Shown here in pieces: positions 11,010-21,910 of a stretch of 64,000 nucleotides of DNA. This stretch comes from Boswellia sacra (taxonomy: Eukaryota > Streptophyta > Magnoliopsida > Sapindales > Burseraceae). The stretch is taken from the NCBI GenBank assembly GCA_013180625.2, contig SNVD02013606.1:17955-81954 (forward strand). Direction: 5' to 3'. The notes under the pieces were generated by a model. That model saw only the letters and a list, made by a program, of their open reading frames with translations. It did no database searches and had not been told where the DNA came from. The position numbers and the translations under genes are program-made. How positions within the stretch are numbered: the stretch's first letter is position 1; every line of letters starts with the position of its first letter.

Positions 11010-12878
11010 TGTAAGCACTGGATTTTTGAGGCTCAAGAATGAAGTGAAGATGAATGTCGAGTAAAAAAATGACCAAAATGCCCTTGAGAGTTAAGAATTA
11101 AAGGAAGTTGGTAAAGAGTCTAGAAAATTAACACATGGCTTTGAAAAATCATAGAAATTAATCTAGGAGGAATCTAATGATAAGTCATATACCGTTACAA
11201 ATCTACGGATGTCTAGTTTTTATAGAAATTTATGGATCACAGATCGGAGTTGAATTCCAAAAGTTTTGTGAGATCGAACGAGCAAAGGTTTGGAGGAACT
11301 GGATCAAAGGATGATAAAAAAGGAAGGGGCCAAAGGAAAATTAATCGGTCGGCCATCAGACAGTCGGCTGGCTATTTAAGACAATCGTCAAACCATCTAA
11401 CAGTTGCCTGGCCATTGGCCTATGGCTGGATGGCCATCGGATGGTAGCCTGGTTGTCCAAAGATGGCCACCCGACTTTTATCGGTTTATTTCAAGAAATT
11501 TGCTTAAAAATTTTTCTTTTTTGTTTTCACCCCTCTCCTATAGAAACCCTACTCCCTCCACTTCGCAATTCACACCGATTTGTCGAATCCAATAATCTCT
11601 TTCTCCCTTTTGAAGACATGCTCAAGAATTTGAGAAGTCTTTCCCAGTACATTTTTTAGGCGTTCCATTCCTCTAAACCCAGAAAGGGTACGTCTTAAGA
11701 GCATAATTCTCTCCTCCCTCCCATGTTCTCATTTATTTTGCTTAGAATATGTTTGTCTAGGATTTTATTTTATGCTTAGGAGCATGTTTAGGATTATTAT
11801 GAATTATGCTAACCCAATTTGTTTTGCAAGGTGGAAATACTTGTCAAGGTAAGTCATCTTTCCTTTCCTCATTTAGAAACATGCTTAGGATTTTACCTTC
11901 TTTGTGAATGCTTAGAAATATGATTAGGAGCACATGATTAGAATCATGCTTAGTAGTACATGATTAGAATCATGCTAGGAAAACTTACTTGTTTCGATGA
12001 ATGCTAGGAAATAGCATAGAATAGGTAGAATCACCATTTAGCCCTTGAATGCTATGATGGTGATTGTTTGAATTAGGCTAGAATATGCCATGAATGCCAT
12101 GAATGAGGTTAGAATATGCCATAGATGCTATGTTTTATGTTAGAAATGTCATAATGATACATGAATCGATATGGATAATGCTAGAATGCAATAGGTAGAA
12201 TACCATGATAGAATTTATCAAATCTAGGCTAGAATGCCATGATATTAGATTATGGCTTTGTATGATTTATGAATGTATGAATGTTTGTATTTTGAGAAGT
12301 GTAATTGTATGATGCCATGAAGTGATGGTGGACTCAGATTAATGGTGAGGGATCATTACTTAGAATGAATGTAATATACGAATGCATGGAATATTTTACT
12401 ATTTTATACAAATAATGTAATCCTTTTCCCATTCCCCCATGTTTGAAAGGAAATGTAATCCATTCTCCTCCCTCTTTCTTTATGTGAATATACAACTGTT
12501 TTGATTGAACAATCACTCAACATGTTTAATAAAGATAAAAATGAGAATGTGTGCATAAAATGGGCCATCTAAGCAGACTAAGTAACAACACGAGATATTC
12601 TTATTTGGTATTTCCCAAGTGGAGGTCAGATTCACATCTGGGCGAGTCGAAAGACTCCTACCTAACTTTCCAAACCCGTCTCAAAAGGAATGTGTGTAGT
12701 TTAGGTTTCGAAGTAAGGGATCAGATTGCCCCTATTCATTCCCAATTGAATAATTGGGTGGTTTACTCTTTTCTCTAGATGTGTCCATGGCTTGTTTATG
12801 TTCCCTTAAGTCTCGAAAGAGGTTTTGACACAGTGTTATGGTTGTAAACGCTCTGGTGGGATAAAAACCCCGTTCATA
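11010..12878 (+). repeat. 5' LTR of element A
   Basis: 1869 bp, ending CGTTCATA. The GC-rich CCGGC/TCGGC box is at 11345-11470, followed by a degraded TATA region near 11531. An R/U5-like segment 'ctctaaacccagaaagggta' follows at 11672. Confidence 0.85.
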
Positions 12879-12879
12879 G

Positions 12880-12897
12880 TTGCGACTCCACTAGGGA
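12880..12897 (+). promoter_or_regulatory. primer-binding site of element A
   Basis: TTGCGACTCCACTAGGGA, two mismatches or so from the copy at 10950. Confidence 0.75.
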
Positions 12898-13635
12898 TAA
12901 GAGAAGTTGATTTCGATAGGAATGCCAAATCCTAAGACCTCATGTTGATATAATGAGTCCTTGCATCACTACACTTTTGCACACAATGAGCACGAATTGC
13001 CTAAAACTAGCCATGTGGCTTTGGCATGAGAAGTCTTTGGCTCCATTCAACCCCTAGACGACTTATGTTGGTGTCACCACCTTTGAGCACGTACCATTGA
13101 GTTGGTATAAAAAGAGATCGGCTCAAGGGGGCATCTTTTGCTCGAAGGCCTTGAGAGTCAAGCCCATATAGACGACTTTAAAAATTTTCAATAGGATGAA
13201 TATCCAAAACCAATGTTAAAATTCCCCATGGTTATATTAACATTAACTCGAACCTCATGAAACCATGAACAAATGCCACATGTCAAGTCACCAATAAGAA
13301 CAAAAGTGGGAACATGTGCGATGAGTTAGGGTTATCATGATGTTTTGAAAATCATGTTATGATAATCATAAGGAATCCAACATCACCATGAATGTTAGAA
13401 TTAGGAGAGAGAGTCTCGCATTCCTATATCCCATGATAATATCTTGGGAATGAAGCCTAAAATCCTGGGTAAAGAGACTCAACCTCATATGCGTGGGAGG
13501 AATAAGGTTGGAAGATTGAAAGCGTGTCTATGCCCTTGCATGAGCAAGCATCATATGATGCATACATGCATGCATGCATGGCATTAACACCTTTGTTTTA
13601 TGACCATCATAGCTTGGGTTAGATGAGATGTTCGT
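12898..13635 (+). other. leader of element A
   Basis: Non-coding, homologous to the leaders of H, C/D, B and E. It ends in a (CATG)n patch at 13560-13580 shared by all copies, then 'gcttgggttagatgagatg' just before gag. Confidence 0.7.
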
Positions 13636-14822
13636 TTGACAAGGCAAGAGGAATCAATTGACGAGATGGCTGCACCCGATAACAACAATGCTGAAATGGC
13701 TCAAGTAAAGGCTGACATCAACGTGCTCCAACAACAAATGGCCCAACTCATTGAAGATTTACGAAATGGGCCCAGTCGCATGAACCAATCTCTACTAGAG
13801 GGTAATGGTGATGGTGATGATGAGATTAGCCGAGGCAGAAATAGGGAGAAAAGCCTAATCAACCATGAAGAGCCTGAATCAGTCAAGCAATTGGTCGAGG
13901 ACATGGAAAGGTCCAATCCCTTTTGAAGAAGAAGGGGCTAAAAGGGGTCAAAGGCCTAGATGACATCTTGCTTATGTGAGACCAAGATTTGCCTCCAAAG
14001 TTTTGCTTGCCAGACTTGCCAAAGTTCAATGAAGAAAGGGAATCCCAAAACACATTTGAGGCAGTATGCAGCCATCATGTCTACCACTCCTTTGATAAAA
14101 AAGCGCATTTTGAAGTACTTCATGCTATCCTTAGAAGACGATGCGGTAGCATGGCATCATGACCTCCCAAAGAGAGTTCGAGAAGATTGGGAGGAAATTT
14201 CTCAACAATTTGTGGAACAGTATCACCACAATACCCAACTGAGGGTAGTGTTCAAGGATTTGGAGATGACAAAACAAAAGCCTAGCAAGACTTTTTCGAA
14301 GTACCTAGTTCGTTGGAGGGCTAAGGTAGCAAAATGACCACCGAGCTTGCGGAGAAGGACCAGGTTCCCGTAGTGATCAGTGGGGCCCATAGTTTCATCA
14401 GTGATAGATTGGTGAGCTTCCCTATCAAGACCTTTGAAGACTTACATGACTCAGGTATCCAAATAGAAGAATTAGAGTCTAGACAGAAAAGAAACAATAG
14501 TAACTACCCTAGAAGAAATCAAGGGTAGTACGACCAAATTAGTGGATGAGACGATGAGGATATAGTAGAGCATCAACCAAGAAAGTTCAATCAATTAGGA
14601 CGACCCTTATCTAAAGTTTTTGAGGAGCTCTATGCCCAATTTATGTTGTTCTAGTTGACACCAAAGCCTCCATGAAACCTACAACCAGCTAACCATAAGC
14701 ATCATGAATATTGTGATTTCCACCGACAAACTGGCTATGTCACCTACAAATGCCATCACCTTCGACATGAGATACAAGACTTGATTGATAATGGAAGAAT
14801 TCCTGACCCAAAGAAAGAATAA
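13636..14822 (+). pseudogene. gag of element A (broken)
   Basis: Three frame pieces (13636-13926, 13960-14337, 14334-14528) plus a tail to 14822 cover the whole Tat-type gag. In order these are an N-terminal MTRQEESIDEMA..QQQMAQL heptad region, an acidic linker, the capsid-like core (LPPKF..LRQYAAIM..YFMLSLEDDAVAWHHDLP..WEEISQQFVEQY), FISDRLVSFPIKTFEDL, and a knuckle region at about 14710-14760 reading C-x2-H-x4-Y-x4-C. The third ligand is Tyr where element B has His, so the knuckle is damaged. Frameshifts lie near 13926 and 14337, and in-frame stops follow 14528. After ..RIPDPKKE the frame stops at the junction with the non-coding module; protease and pol never follow. Confidence 0.85.
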
Positions 14823-16010
14823 TGATGTTTTAATAATGTTATGTTTGTGAGTTGTGTTTTCTTTTAATGATCATTGATCAAGTCACGATACTCATTGAAA
14901 ATAGAATTTTGGTAATACATGAGATTGTGTTGTTTGCATGCTTGACTCTTTTTGTTAGATGAGTTCATTCTGGATCATTTGAGCACAATGGCCATGAATA
15001 AGGAACTTTATATTACTTAGAGAGAACTTTATGTGAATAAAGCTTGGTGTTGAGATCTCACAAGACTCAAGAACCTATTTGATCACCACTCAAGGCGAAA
15101 TCCTAGTCTTCATAGTGTAAAGGAAGTGATTTAGGCCCTCTTTGGATCAATTGAGCCTTTCAAGCCCACGTACACTTACTTCATTATCACTAGTGTCCCT
15201 TATTGAGCCTAATCAAGAATTTTCTTTGTCTAACCATAAAATTTATCCTAACACTAGGAAAATTTTTCTTACATAGTACCCTTCACTCATAACATATGAA
15301 CGTTCTAGAAAAGGGCTTTAAGAACCATGCTTATGGGGGAATGTAAAGAAGTTGACAAGTTTTTGTGCAACTTTGAGCTTGAAAAAGAAAGAAAGAAAAA
15401 GAGAAAAAGAAAAAAAAAGAAAGAGAAAACAAAAAAAGAAAAAGAATGAAAACAAACGAGAGAAAAGAGTGCTAATCCTATTACGCGTAAAGTGAAGGGG
15501 TGTAGCCACTCAAAATCAAAAGCAAAGCAAACATGGTAGGTGAAAACTGAAAGTTTGCGGGTATAAATAGAAGAAGTTGATGCTCTCAATTAAAACTAGA
15601 ATGGTTGTATTATTATGGGTGAGATAACCTTATGGTCACCTTTATCATACCTTGATCCTAGCCTATCATTACAAGCTTGATAAAGCCCTAATGATCCTTG
15701 ATATTGTGATGAGCCTACATTAGTGGAGAGTGATGTGAAAGGTGGGCTTATGGTAGTTATTCTATCTCTAAAGATTGATCACTAGTTTCTATTTGCATAA
15801 AGCTATCCGAGTCTTAACAAGTGAAGTATGATTGGCTACACACGCACACACACAAAAAGAATCTCAAATGAAATAATTTTGGCTTAGAGTTAAAATTATG
15901 AACAATCACAATGTTAATGCATTACCATTGAGCTATTAAATTTGAGAAATCCTTGAGGAACTTGAACGTAAGTCAAATTGATACACAACTCACATTCAGC
16001 ATTTCAACCT
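14823..16010 (+). other. non-coding module shared with elements C/D and F
   Basis: No gene is seen. This stretch is homologous to 24411-25480 (plus) and, in reverse complement, to about 55780-57000 of element F. Markers are 'caaggcgaaatcctag' at 15090, a purine-rich run at 15375-15445, the segment around 'tacattagtggagagtgat' at 15715-15735, and cacacacac at about 15840. In F it forms the 3' untranslated region, so A probably acquired the module from an Athila-like element. Confidence 0.65.
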
Positions 16011-16310
16011 GTTATTGGAGGATATTGGGTTCATTGAAAACATGAAGAAAATCTGCCAACAGTTCCTAGCAAGGCTATCAAAGAAGCAACTTTGCAACCA
16101 ACGATGAAAAAGCACGACCTATGGAAGAAGTTAACCATTTTGTCTAGTATGGATGTCTACAAAGAAAGAAGAATAATGCCTTTGAAGTTGAATGAAGAAA
16201 TTCCCCAAGATGATACTAAACTCTTCGTTCAGGGGGTAAAGAATTACCTATCCACCTTTAGCAATGAAAAGAAGCAGGGACAAAGGGTTGTCCAATCATC
16301 ATGACTAAGA
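16011..16310 (+). other. conserved unrecognised frame (…PTMKKxDxWKKL…)
   Basis: The plus frame at 16092-16304 (70 codons) begins MQPTMKKHDLWKKL and continues SSMDVYKERRIMPLKLNEEIPQ. A matching frame exists at 25383-25706 with the same phrase (PTMKKQDIWKKLAILSSMDV), where it starts farther upstream. I do not recognise the family. Conservation between two pol-less copies may only reflect common descent, but most changes keep the reading sense. It could be a short accessory ORF or the end of the non-coding module. Confidence 0.35.
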
Positions 16311-16439
16311 AATGAAATAAGGGGCAAAGAATTGCCCTAATCATTTTAAAAATCATGGTAGATATTATCTTAATCATCTCAAAAGAAGTGTAAGAAATGG
16401 TGCTGGAATAGATAGTCTCTCTTGTAACCAAATCTGAGA

Positions 16440-16770
16440 AAAAGAAACAAAGAAAAAAAAGAGCCTGCCAAGTCGAAAACCTGAAAAGGCGGCTTAGGCA
16501 AAAATCAAGGCACGCTCGCTGAGCTGAAAACCCGAAAAGGCAAGTTAGATAAAAGTTAGGGCATGAAAGAAAAGAAGAAAAAGCCCGCTGAGTTGAAAAC
16601 CTAGAAAGGGCGGTTTAGGCAAAAGTTAAGGTAAGCTCTCTAAGTCGAAAACCCAAAAAGGGCGGCTCAGGCAAAAATTAGAGCATAAAAAAAATTGAAA
16701 AATGATTGAATCCGCTAAGTCGAAAACCCGAAAGGGGGGCTTAGGCAAAATTTAGGGTTAAGAAGAAAAA
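16440..16770 (+). repeat. tandem repeat of about 60-65 bp (gctgaaaacccgaaaaggc type), element A
   Basis: About five diverged units, each with 'gaaaacccgaaaaggc' and 'ggcttaggcaaaagttaa' words. The same satellite-like array occurs at 25905-26164 and, in reverse, at 32455-32715 within element B. Confidence 0.8.
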
Positions 16771-16789
16771 TACTTAAAGAAGAAGAAAA

Positions 16790-17400
16790 CTGCCACCGAA
16801 TCTCTAGCTTGGATCCATCCTAACACGATCTAGTCCAATCACTATCTCAGCCACAATCACGGGAACTGCTATGAAACCGGGGCCCATGTGAGGAGTAATA
16901 GTCATAAGATGAAGATTTATGAGATTGTCTGATGAGCCCAATAGAAACTGTGTGAGGAGGCAAAACTGAAGAAGGCAAAGCCAGCCGGATGAGGTCTTAT
17001 CCATCATCTCAAGTAATGGGATAATTCAACACAATGTCACCTTACCGTCTGTGTTGTGAATGCCCATAGTAGAAATCAGAAAGTTGAAGAAGTTGGCAGG
17101 ATTAGATATCGATGGTGTCTCGATGATAGGTAGAAGCTCTCAGAACTAGACATATGACGACTGAAGAATCCTTCATCTAGGGGGCGAAGCTCTTGCCTAT
17201 TGAAGCGAAAGACATGATCTGGAAGATCCTACAAGGTTTTACATTCCTTAGGAAAAGAAACGTCAAGCTTTACATGTCAAAGGAATTTCATATTGAAGAG
17301 TCTGCTGGATTCGAGTCGTTTCTAATCATCGTCCTTTATAAGCTTCAAGAGAGGCTGAAGGGCTTTTGAGAATGGCCTCAAACATGTTAGAAAATGTAAG
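16790..17400 (-). pseudogene. antisense DUF7745-like remnant in element A
   Basis: The minus-strand frame MMDKTSSGWLCLLQF..LGSSDNLINLHLMTITP..PVIVAEIVIGLDRVRMDPS (17007-16804) matches the plus-strand frame of element B at 32160-32400. Upstream minus-strand sequence (17060-17400) matches B at 31900-32130 with frameshifts (FRFNRQELRP versus FCFNGQKLCP). It is oriented opposite to gag, as in B. The plant-mobile-domain part seen in B is absent here. DUF7745-type proteins occur in plant transposon-related genes; the function is unknown to me. Clearly broken. Confidence 0.5.
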
Positions 17401-17699
17401 ATGTGGCATTGGTTGCTTGCATTGGAAGGCGTGAGGAGAAGTAGAAGGAAAAAATAGAAGGTTGGTGACGACAGTCCTCACTTATCATGACCAACATCAA
17501 TTGGAGAAGTAGTAACTTGAGCCTGAAGACGCTCAACCTCCTGCTCTAGATACTCGATTTGTTGGTGACCCTTCTAGTCTAAGCAAGAAGCATATAGTTA
17601 GAAAAGATTATTAAGATAGACATCATGCATACATGAAACATCAAACATTTTCTTATAGGAAGCATAATTCAAAATGGTATACAATCCAGAAGTAATCGA

Positions 17700-18400
17700 G
17701 TAGAATTACAATGTAGTGCGAAATACTAGGGGTAATCATAAAAAAAATGGGCTTAACACCTCAAGGGGATGTAGCAATAGCAACACGATGTATAAGTCAG
17801 TCTCAGTGAGATCTAGTGGAAGCAGCACGATGTGCAAGTCAGTCTCGAGGAGATACAACAAAAGTAGCATGATATGTAAGTTCATCTCGATAAGACGTAA
17901 CAGAGGCAGCACGATGTCCAAGTTAGTCTTGATGAGACCCAATAAAATAACACGATGTGCAAGTGAGTCTCGATAAGACCCAATAGAAGTAGCACGATGT
18001 GCAAGTGAGTCTCGATGAGACCTAACAAAAGTAGCACAATGTGTAAGTGAGTCTCAATGAGACCTAATAGAAGTATGTGCAAGTGAGTCTCGATGAGACC
18101 CAATAGAAGTAACATGATGTGCAAGACAGTCTCGATGAGATCCTATAAAAGTAAAAGGACATGCAAGTCAGTCTCGATAAGACCCAACAAAATCAGCATG
18201 ATGTCCAGGATAGTGTCGATGATACCCAATAGAAGTAGCACGATGTGCAAGACAATTTTGATGAGATCCAAGAGAAGTAGAACGATATGCAAGTTAGTCT
18301 CGATAAGACCCAAAAGAAGCAGGACAATGTGCAAGACAGTCCCAATGAAACCCAACAAAAGCAGCACGATAGTCTCAATGAGACCTAATAAAGAATGTCG
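17700..18400 (+). repeat. tandem repeat of about 42-45 bp (agcacgatgtgcaagt… type), element A
   Basis: About 15 units built on 'agcacgatgtgcaagt', 'agtctcgatgagaccc' and 'aatagaagt'. Related units fill 44440-45310. Long apparent ORFs on both strands here arise only because the unit length is often divisible by three. Confidence 0.85.
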
Positions 18401-18419
18401 AACGTAAGAGAAGTTAAGA

Positions 18420-18640
18420 ATGAAGAATGTCCGAACATGATCAAGAGATTTCCCCTAGTGGATCGAAAGAAACTTGGGCGTGAAACCCATTAAGTACGAA
18501 ATCTGAAGCAGATTAAGAAGAAGCATGAAAAATACCCAGAAGTGGGGCATGAAACCTAATGAATGCAAAATCTGAAGAGATTAAAGATGAATGAAGAATA
18601 GTCAATCGAAGGCTCAAAGACTAAGAAGGTCTAAAGACTG
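18420..18640 (+). repeat. short array of about 70-bp units, element A
   Basis: Two to three degenerate units sharing 'atgaaaccyatt/aatg' and 'aaatctgaagagattaa' words. A reverse-complement counterpart lies in B at 28850-29060. Confidence 0.55.
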
Positions 18641-18679
18641 CGAAACAGTGCATGATAGAAGTTTTCCCAATGGGCATGC

Positions 18680-19020
18680 ATTAGAAGGAAACCCTAAGAA
18701 GTAGGTGCACTTAAGAGTATTTTAAGCGCTTAGAATAGGTAAAAGCCCTAAGAAGAGGCATATTGAAGGGTGTTGAAAACCCTAAAAAGAGGTGCACTTA
18801 AGAGCATTTTAAGCCCCTAGAATAGCCACAAGCCCTAAGAAGAGGGACACTAAAGAGTGTTGAAAACCCTAAGAAGCAGGTGCACTTAAGAGTGCTTGAA
18901 GCCCTTACAATAGGCACATTGAAGAGTGTTAGAAACCCTAAGAAGTAGGTGCAATTAAGAGTGTTAAAAATCCTAAGAAGTTGGCGCGCCAAATAGTGTT
19001 TTACTATAAGCATCATAAGG
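18680..19020 (+). repeat. tandem repeat of about 85-90 bp (aaccctaagaagtaggtgcactt type), element A
   Basis: Units combine 'aaccctaagaagtaggtgca', 'cttaagagtgtt' and 'cccttagaataggcaca'. Counterparts are 46100-46440 (plus) and 28440-28770 (reverse, element B). Confidence 0.8.
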
Positions 19021-19029
19021 ATGCTTCCT

Positions 19030-19290
19030 AACCCTTAAATGGGTACAACTGCCTTTAGATGGGCACACTCACCTTAGATAGGCATGTTTGCCCTTGGATG
19101 GGCACACTTGCCTTAGATACGCACGTCCTCCCTTAGATGGGCATATCTGCTCTTGAATGGGCATACTCGCCTTAAATAAGCATGTTAGCCCTTAAATGGG
19201 CACACTCACCTTAGATAAGCAAGTTTGCCCTTGGATGGGCACATTCGCCTTAGATAGGCACGCTCACGAGTAAGTGGACACATTAGTCCT
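19030..19290 (+). repeat. tandem repeat of about 26-48 bp (gggcacactcgccttagat type), element A
   Basis: Alternating 'cccttagatgggcac' and 'cgccttagataggca' words. The reverse counterpart in B is at 28200-28425. Confidence 0.75.
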
Positions 19291-19425
19291 TGAATGGACA
19301 CACACTTTGCACAAATAGAAAGGAGTGGTGAGAAAGTTTGAAAGAAGGAAGAGGAAGTCGAAGATGATGAGAAGGAAGAAAGAAAGATGGAGTAAGAATA
19401 CTTTGTCGAATTTTGTCTCACAAAC

Positions 19426-19439
19426 CTCAGGGGGTAAGA
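19426..19439 (+). promoter_or_regulatory. polypurine tract of element A
   Basis: The purine-rich stretch cagggggtaagat directly precedes the 3' LTR. The B counterpart (28068-28085, minus) reads AGTTGGGGGTAAGC. It would prime plus-strand DNA synthesis. Confidence 0.65.
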
Positions 19440-21196
19440 TATAAGCACTGGATTTTTGAGGCTCGAGAATGAAGTGAAGATGAATGTCAACAAAAAAAAT
19501 GATCAAAATGCCCTTGAGAGCGAAGAAGAAAAGGGTGAAAAGGAGTTGGTAAAGAGTCTAGAAAATTGACACATGGCTTTGAAAAAACATAGAAATTAAT
19601 CCAGGAGGAATCTCGTAAGGAGTCATCTACTGTTGCGAAGCTATTGATGTATAGTTTTCACAGACGGATTGCAAATCAGAGTTGAATTTCAAAAGTAATG
19701 TGCGATTGAAGGAGTAAAGGTTTGAAGGGACAACATTGAAGGGTGATGAAAAAGGAAGGGGCAGAAAGGAAATTAGTCGGCCGACCATCAAACAGCCGCC
19801 CGACCCTTATTGGTTTATTTTAAGAAATTTGCTTAGAAATTTTCTTTTTTCGTTTGCACCCCTCTCCTGTATAAACCGTACTCCCTCCACTTTGCAATTC
19901 ACACCGATTGCCAAATACAACCATCTCTTTTCCCTTTTTGAAGACATGCTCAAGAATTTGAGATGTCTTTTCCATTATTTTTTTTATGCGTTCTATTGCT
20001 CTAAACCCGGAAAGGGTACGTCTTGAGAGCAGAGTTCTCTCCTCCCTCTCATGTTCTCATTTATTTTGCTTAGAATAAGTGTTTCTAGGATTTTATTTTA
20101 TGTTTAGGGTTATTACGAATTATGCCAACCCAATTTGTTTTGCAAGGTGGAAATGCTTATCAAGGTAAGTCATCTTTCTTTTCCTTAGTTAGAAACATGC
20201 TTAGGATTTTAACTACTTCGTGAATGCCTAGAAAAATGCTTCGGAGCACATGATTAAAATCATGCTTACAAGTACATGATTAGAATCATGCTAGGAAAAC
20301 TTACTTGTTTTGATGAATGCTAGGAAATAACATAGAATAGGTAGAATCACCATTTTGCCCTTGAATGCTAGGATTAGTGATTGTTTGAATTAGGCTAGAA
20401 TATGCCATGAATGCCATGAATTAGGTTAGAATATGCCATAGATGCTATGTTTTATGTTAGAAATGTCATAATGATACGTGAATCGATATGGATAATGCTA
20501 GAATGCAATAGGTAGAATACCATGATAGAATTTATCAAATCTAGGCTAGAACGCCATGATATTAGATTATGGCTTTGTATGATTTATGAATGTATGAATG
20601 TTTGTATATTGAGAAGTGTAATAGTATGATGCCATGAAGTGATGGTGGACTCACATTGATGGTGAGTGATCATTGCTTAGAATGAATGTAATATACGAAT
20701 GTATGGAATATTTTACTATTTTATTACAAACGATGTAATCCTTTTCCCATTCTCCTATGTTTGAAAGGAAATGTAATTCATTCTCCTCCTTCTTTGTTTG
20801 TATGAATATACAACTGTTTTGATTGAACAATCAGTCAACATGTTTAATGAAGATAAAAATGAGAATGTGTGCATAAAATGAACCATCTAAGCGGACTAAG
20901 TAACAACACGAGATATTCTTATTTGGTATTTCCCAACTGGAGACCGGATTCGTATCGGGGCAAGTCGAAAGACTCGTACCTAACTTCCCAAACCCGTCTT
21001 TGAAGTGATGAGGGTAGTTTAAGTCCTAAAGCGAGGGATTGAATTACCCCCATTCATTCCCAATTGAATAATTAGGTGGCGACTCTTTTCTCCAGTTGTG
21101 CCCATGGCTTATGTGTGTTCCCTTAAGTCTCGAAAGAGGCTTTGAACACAGTGTCGTGGTCGTAAATGCTCTAGCGAGATGAAAGCCTCGTTAATA
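19440..21196 (+). repeat. 3' LTR of element A
   Basis: Starts TATAAGCACTGG (TG changed to TA) and ends CGTTAATA. It is closely similar to 11010-12878 but about 110 bp shorter, mainly because the GC-rich box is reduced to 19776-19812. A TATA-like ctgtataaacc lies at about 19868. Confidence 0.85.
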
Positions 21197-21910
21197 ATAC
21201 CTCTCGTTGATATTTTAAGTCCTTGCATCACTACACTTTGCACAAAATGAGACGAGCTATCTAAGCTAGCTGTGTGGCATTGGCATGAGAAGTCTTTGGC
21301 TCCATTTGAACCTTAGACGACTCATGCTAGTGTCACCGCCTTTGAGCACGTACCATTGAATTATTATAAAAAGAGATTGGCCTAAAGAGACATCTCTCAC
21401 TCAAGAAATCCCAGACCATTGGACCCTTGAGACTCAAGCCCATAAAGACGAATCTAGAAATTTTCAATAGGATAAATATCCAAAACCCATGTTGAAATGC
21501 ATGTCCATGGATATAAATTCCACATAATTAAGAATAACATCAACTCAAGCCTTATGGAACCATGAACGAATGCCACATGTCGAGTCACCTATAAAGGACA
21601 AAATGGGGACATGTGCCATGAGTTAGGGTTATCATGATGTTTAGAAGCCATGTTATGATAAATCCAACATCAACTTGTTTGTTAGAATTAGGGGAGAGAA
21701 TCTCGCATTCCTACATCCCATGATGATGACTTGGGAATGAGGTTGAAGAATCTAGGAACAGAGACTCGACTTTACGTGTATGGGAGAAATAAGGTTGGAA
21801 GACTAAAAATGTGTCTATGCCTTTGTATAAGCATGCATCATATCATGCATACATGCATGCATGCATGGCATTAACAACTCTGTTTTGTGGCCATCGTAGC
21901 TTGCATTAGA
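21197..21910 (+). other. leader of the C/D element (continues after element A)
   Basis: Begins with the right-hand atacc duplication and continues the leader interrupted at 11009. It ends with the (CATG)n patch at 21840-21870. Non-coding. Confidence 0.75.

Larger units (their letters stand above)
11010..21196 (+). mobile_element. Element A: non-autonomous Tat-like LTR retrotransposon
   Basis: The element is bounded by LTRs 11010-12878 and 19440-21196 that share the variant start T(G/A)TAAGCACTGGATTTTTGA. The 5-bp duplication atacc is at 11005-11009 and 21197-21201. Joining the flanks gives the continuous leader sequence seen in the sister copies (..cctaatacctcttgttg..), proving insertion into the leader of C. 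Contents in order are PBS, leader, gag, a non-coding module, tandem repeats, an antisense DUF7745-like remnant, more tandem repeats, PPT and 3' LTR. Protease, RT, RNase H and integrase are absent, so enzymes had to be supplied in trans. Confidence 0.9.

Noticed and set aside
17700..18400. Array considered as a CRISPR locus
   Set aside because: Adjacent degenerate units without unique spacers, in plant DNA with no cas genes.
17716..18407. Overlapping ORFs on both strands of 60-104 codons
   Set aside because: They follow a tandem repeat with near-multiple-of-three units; composition is repetitive and there is no domain.
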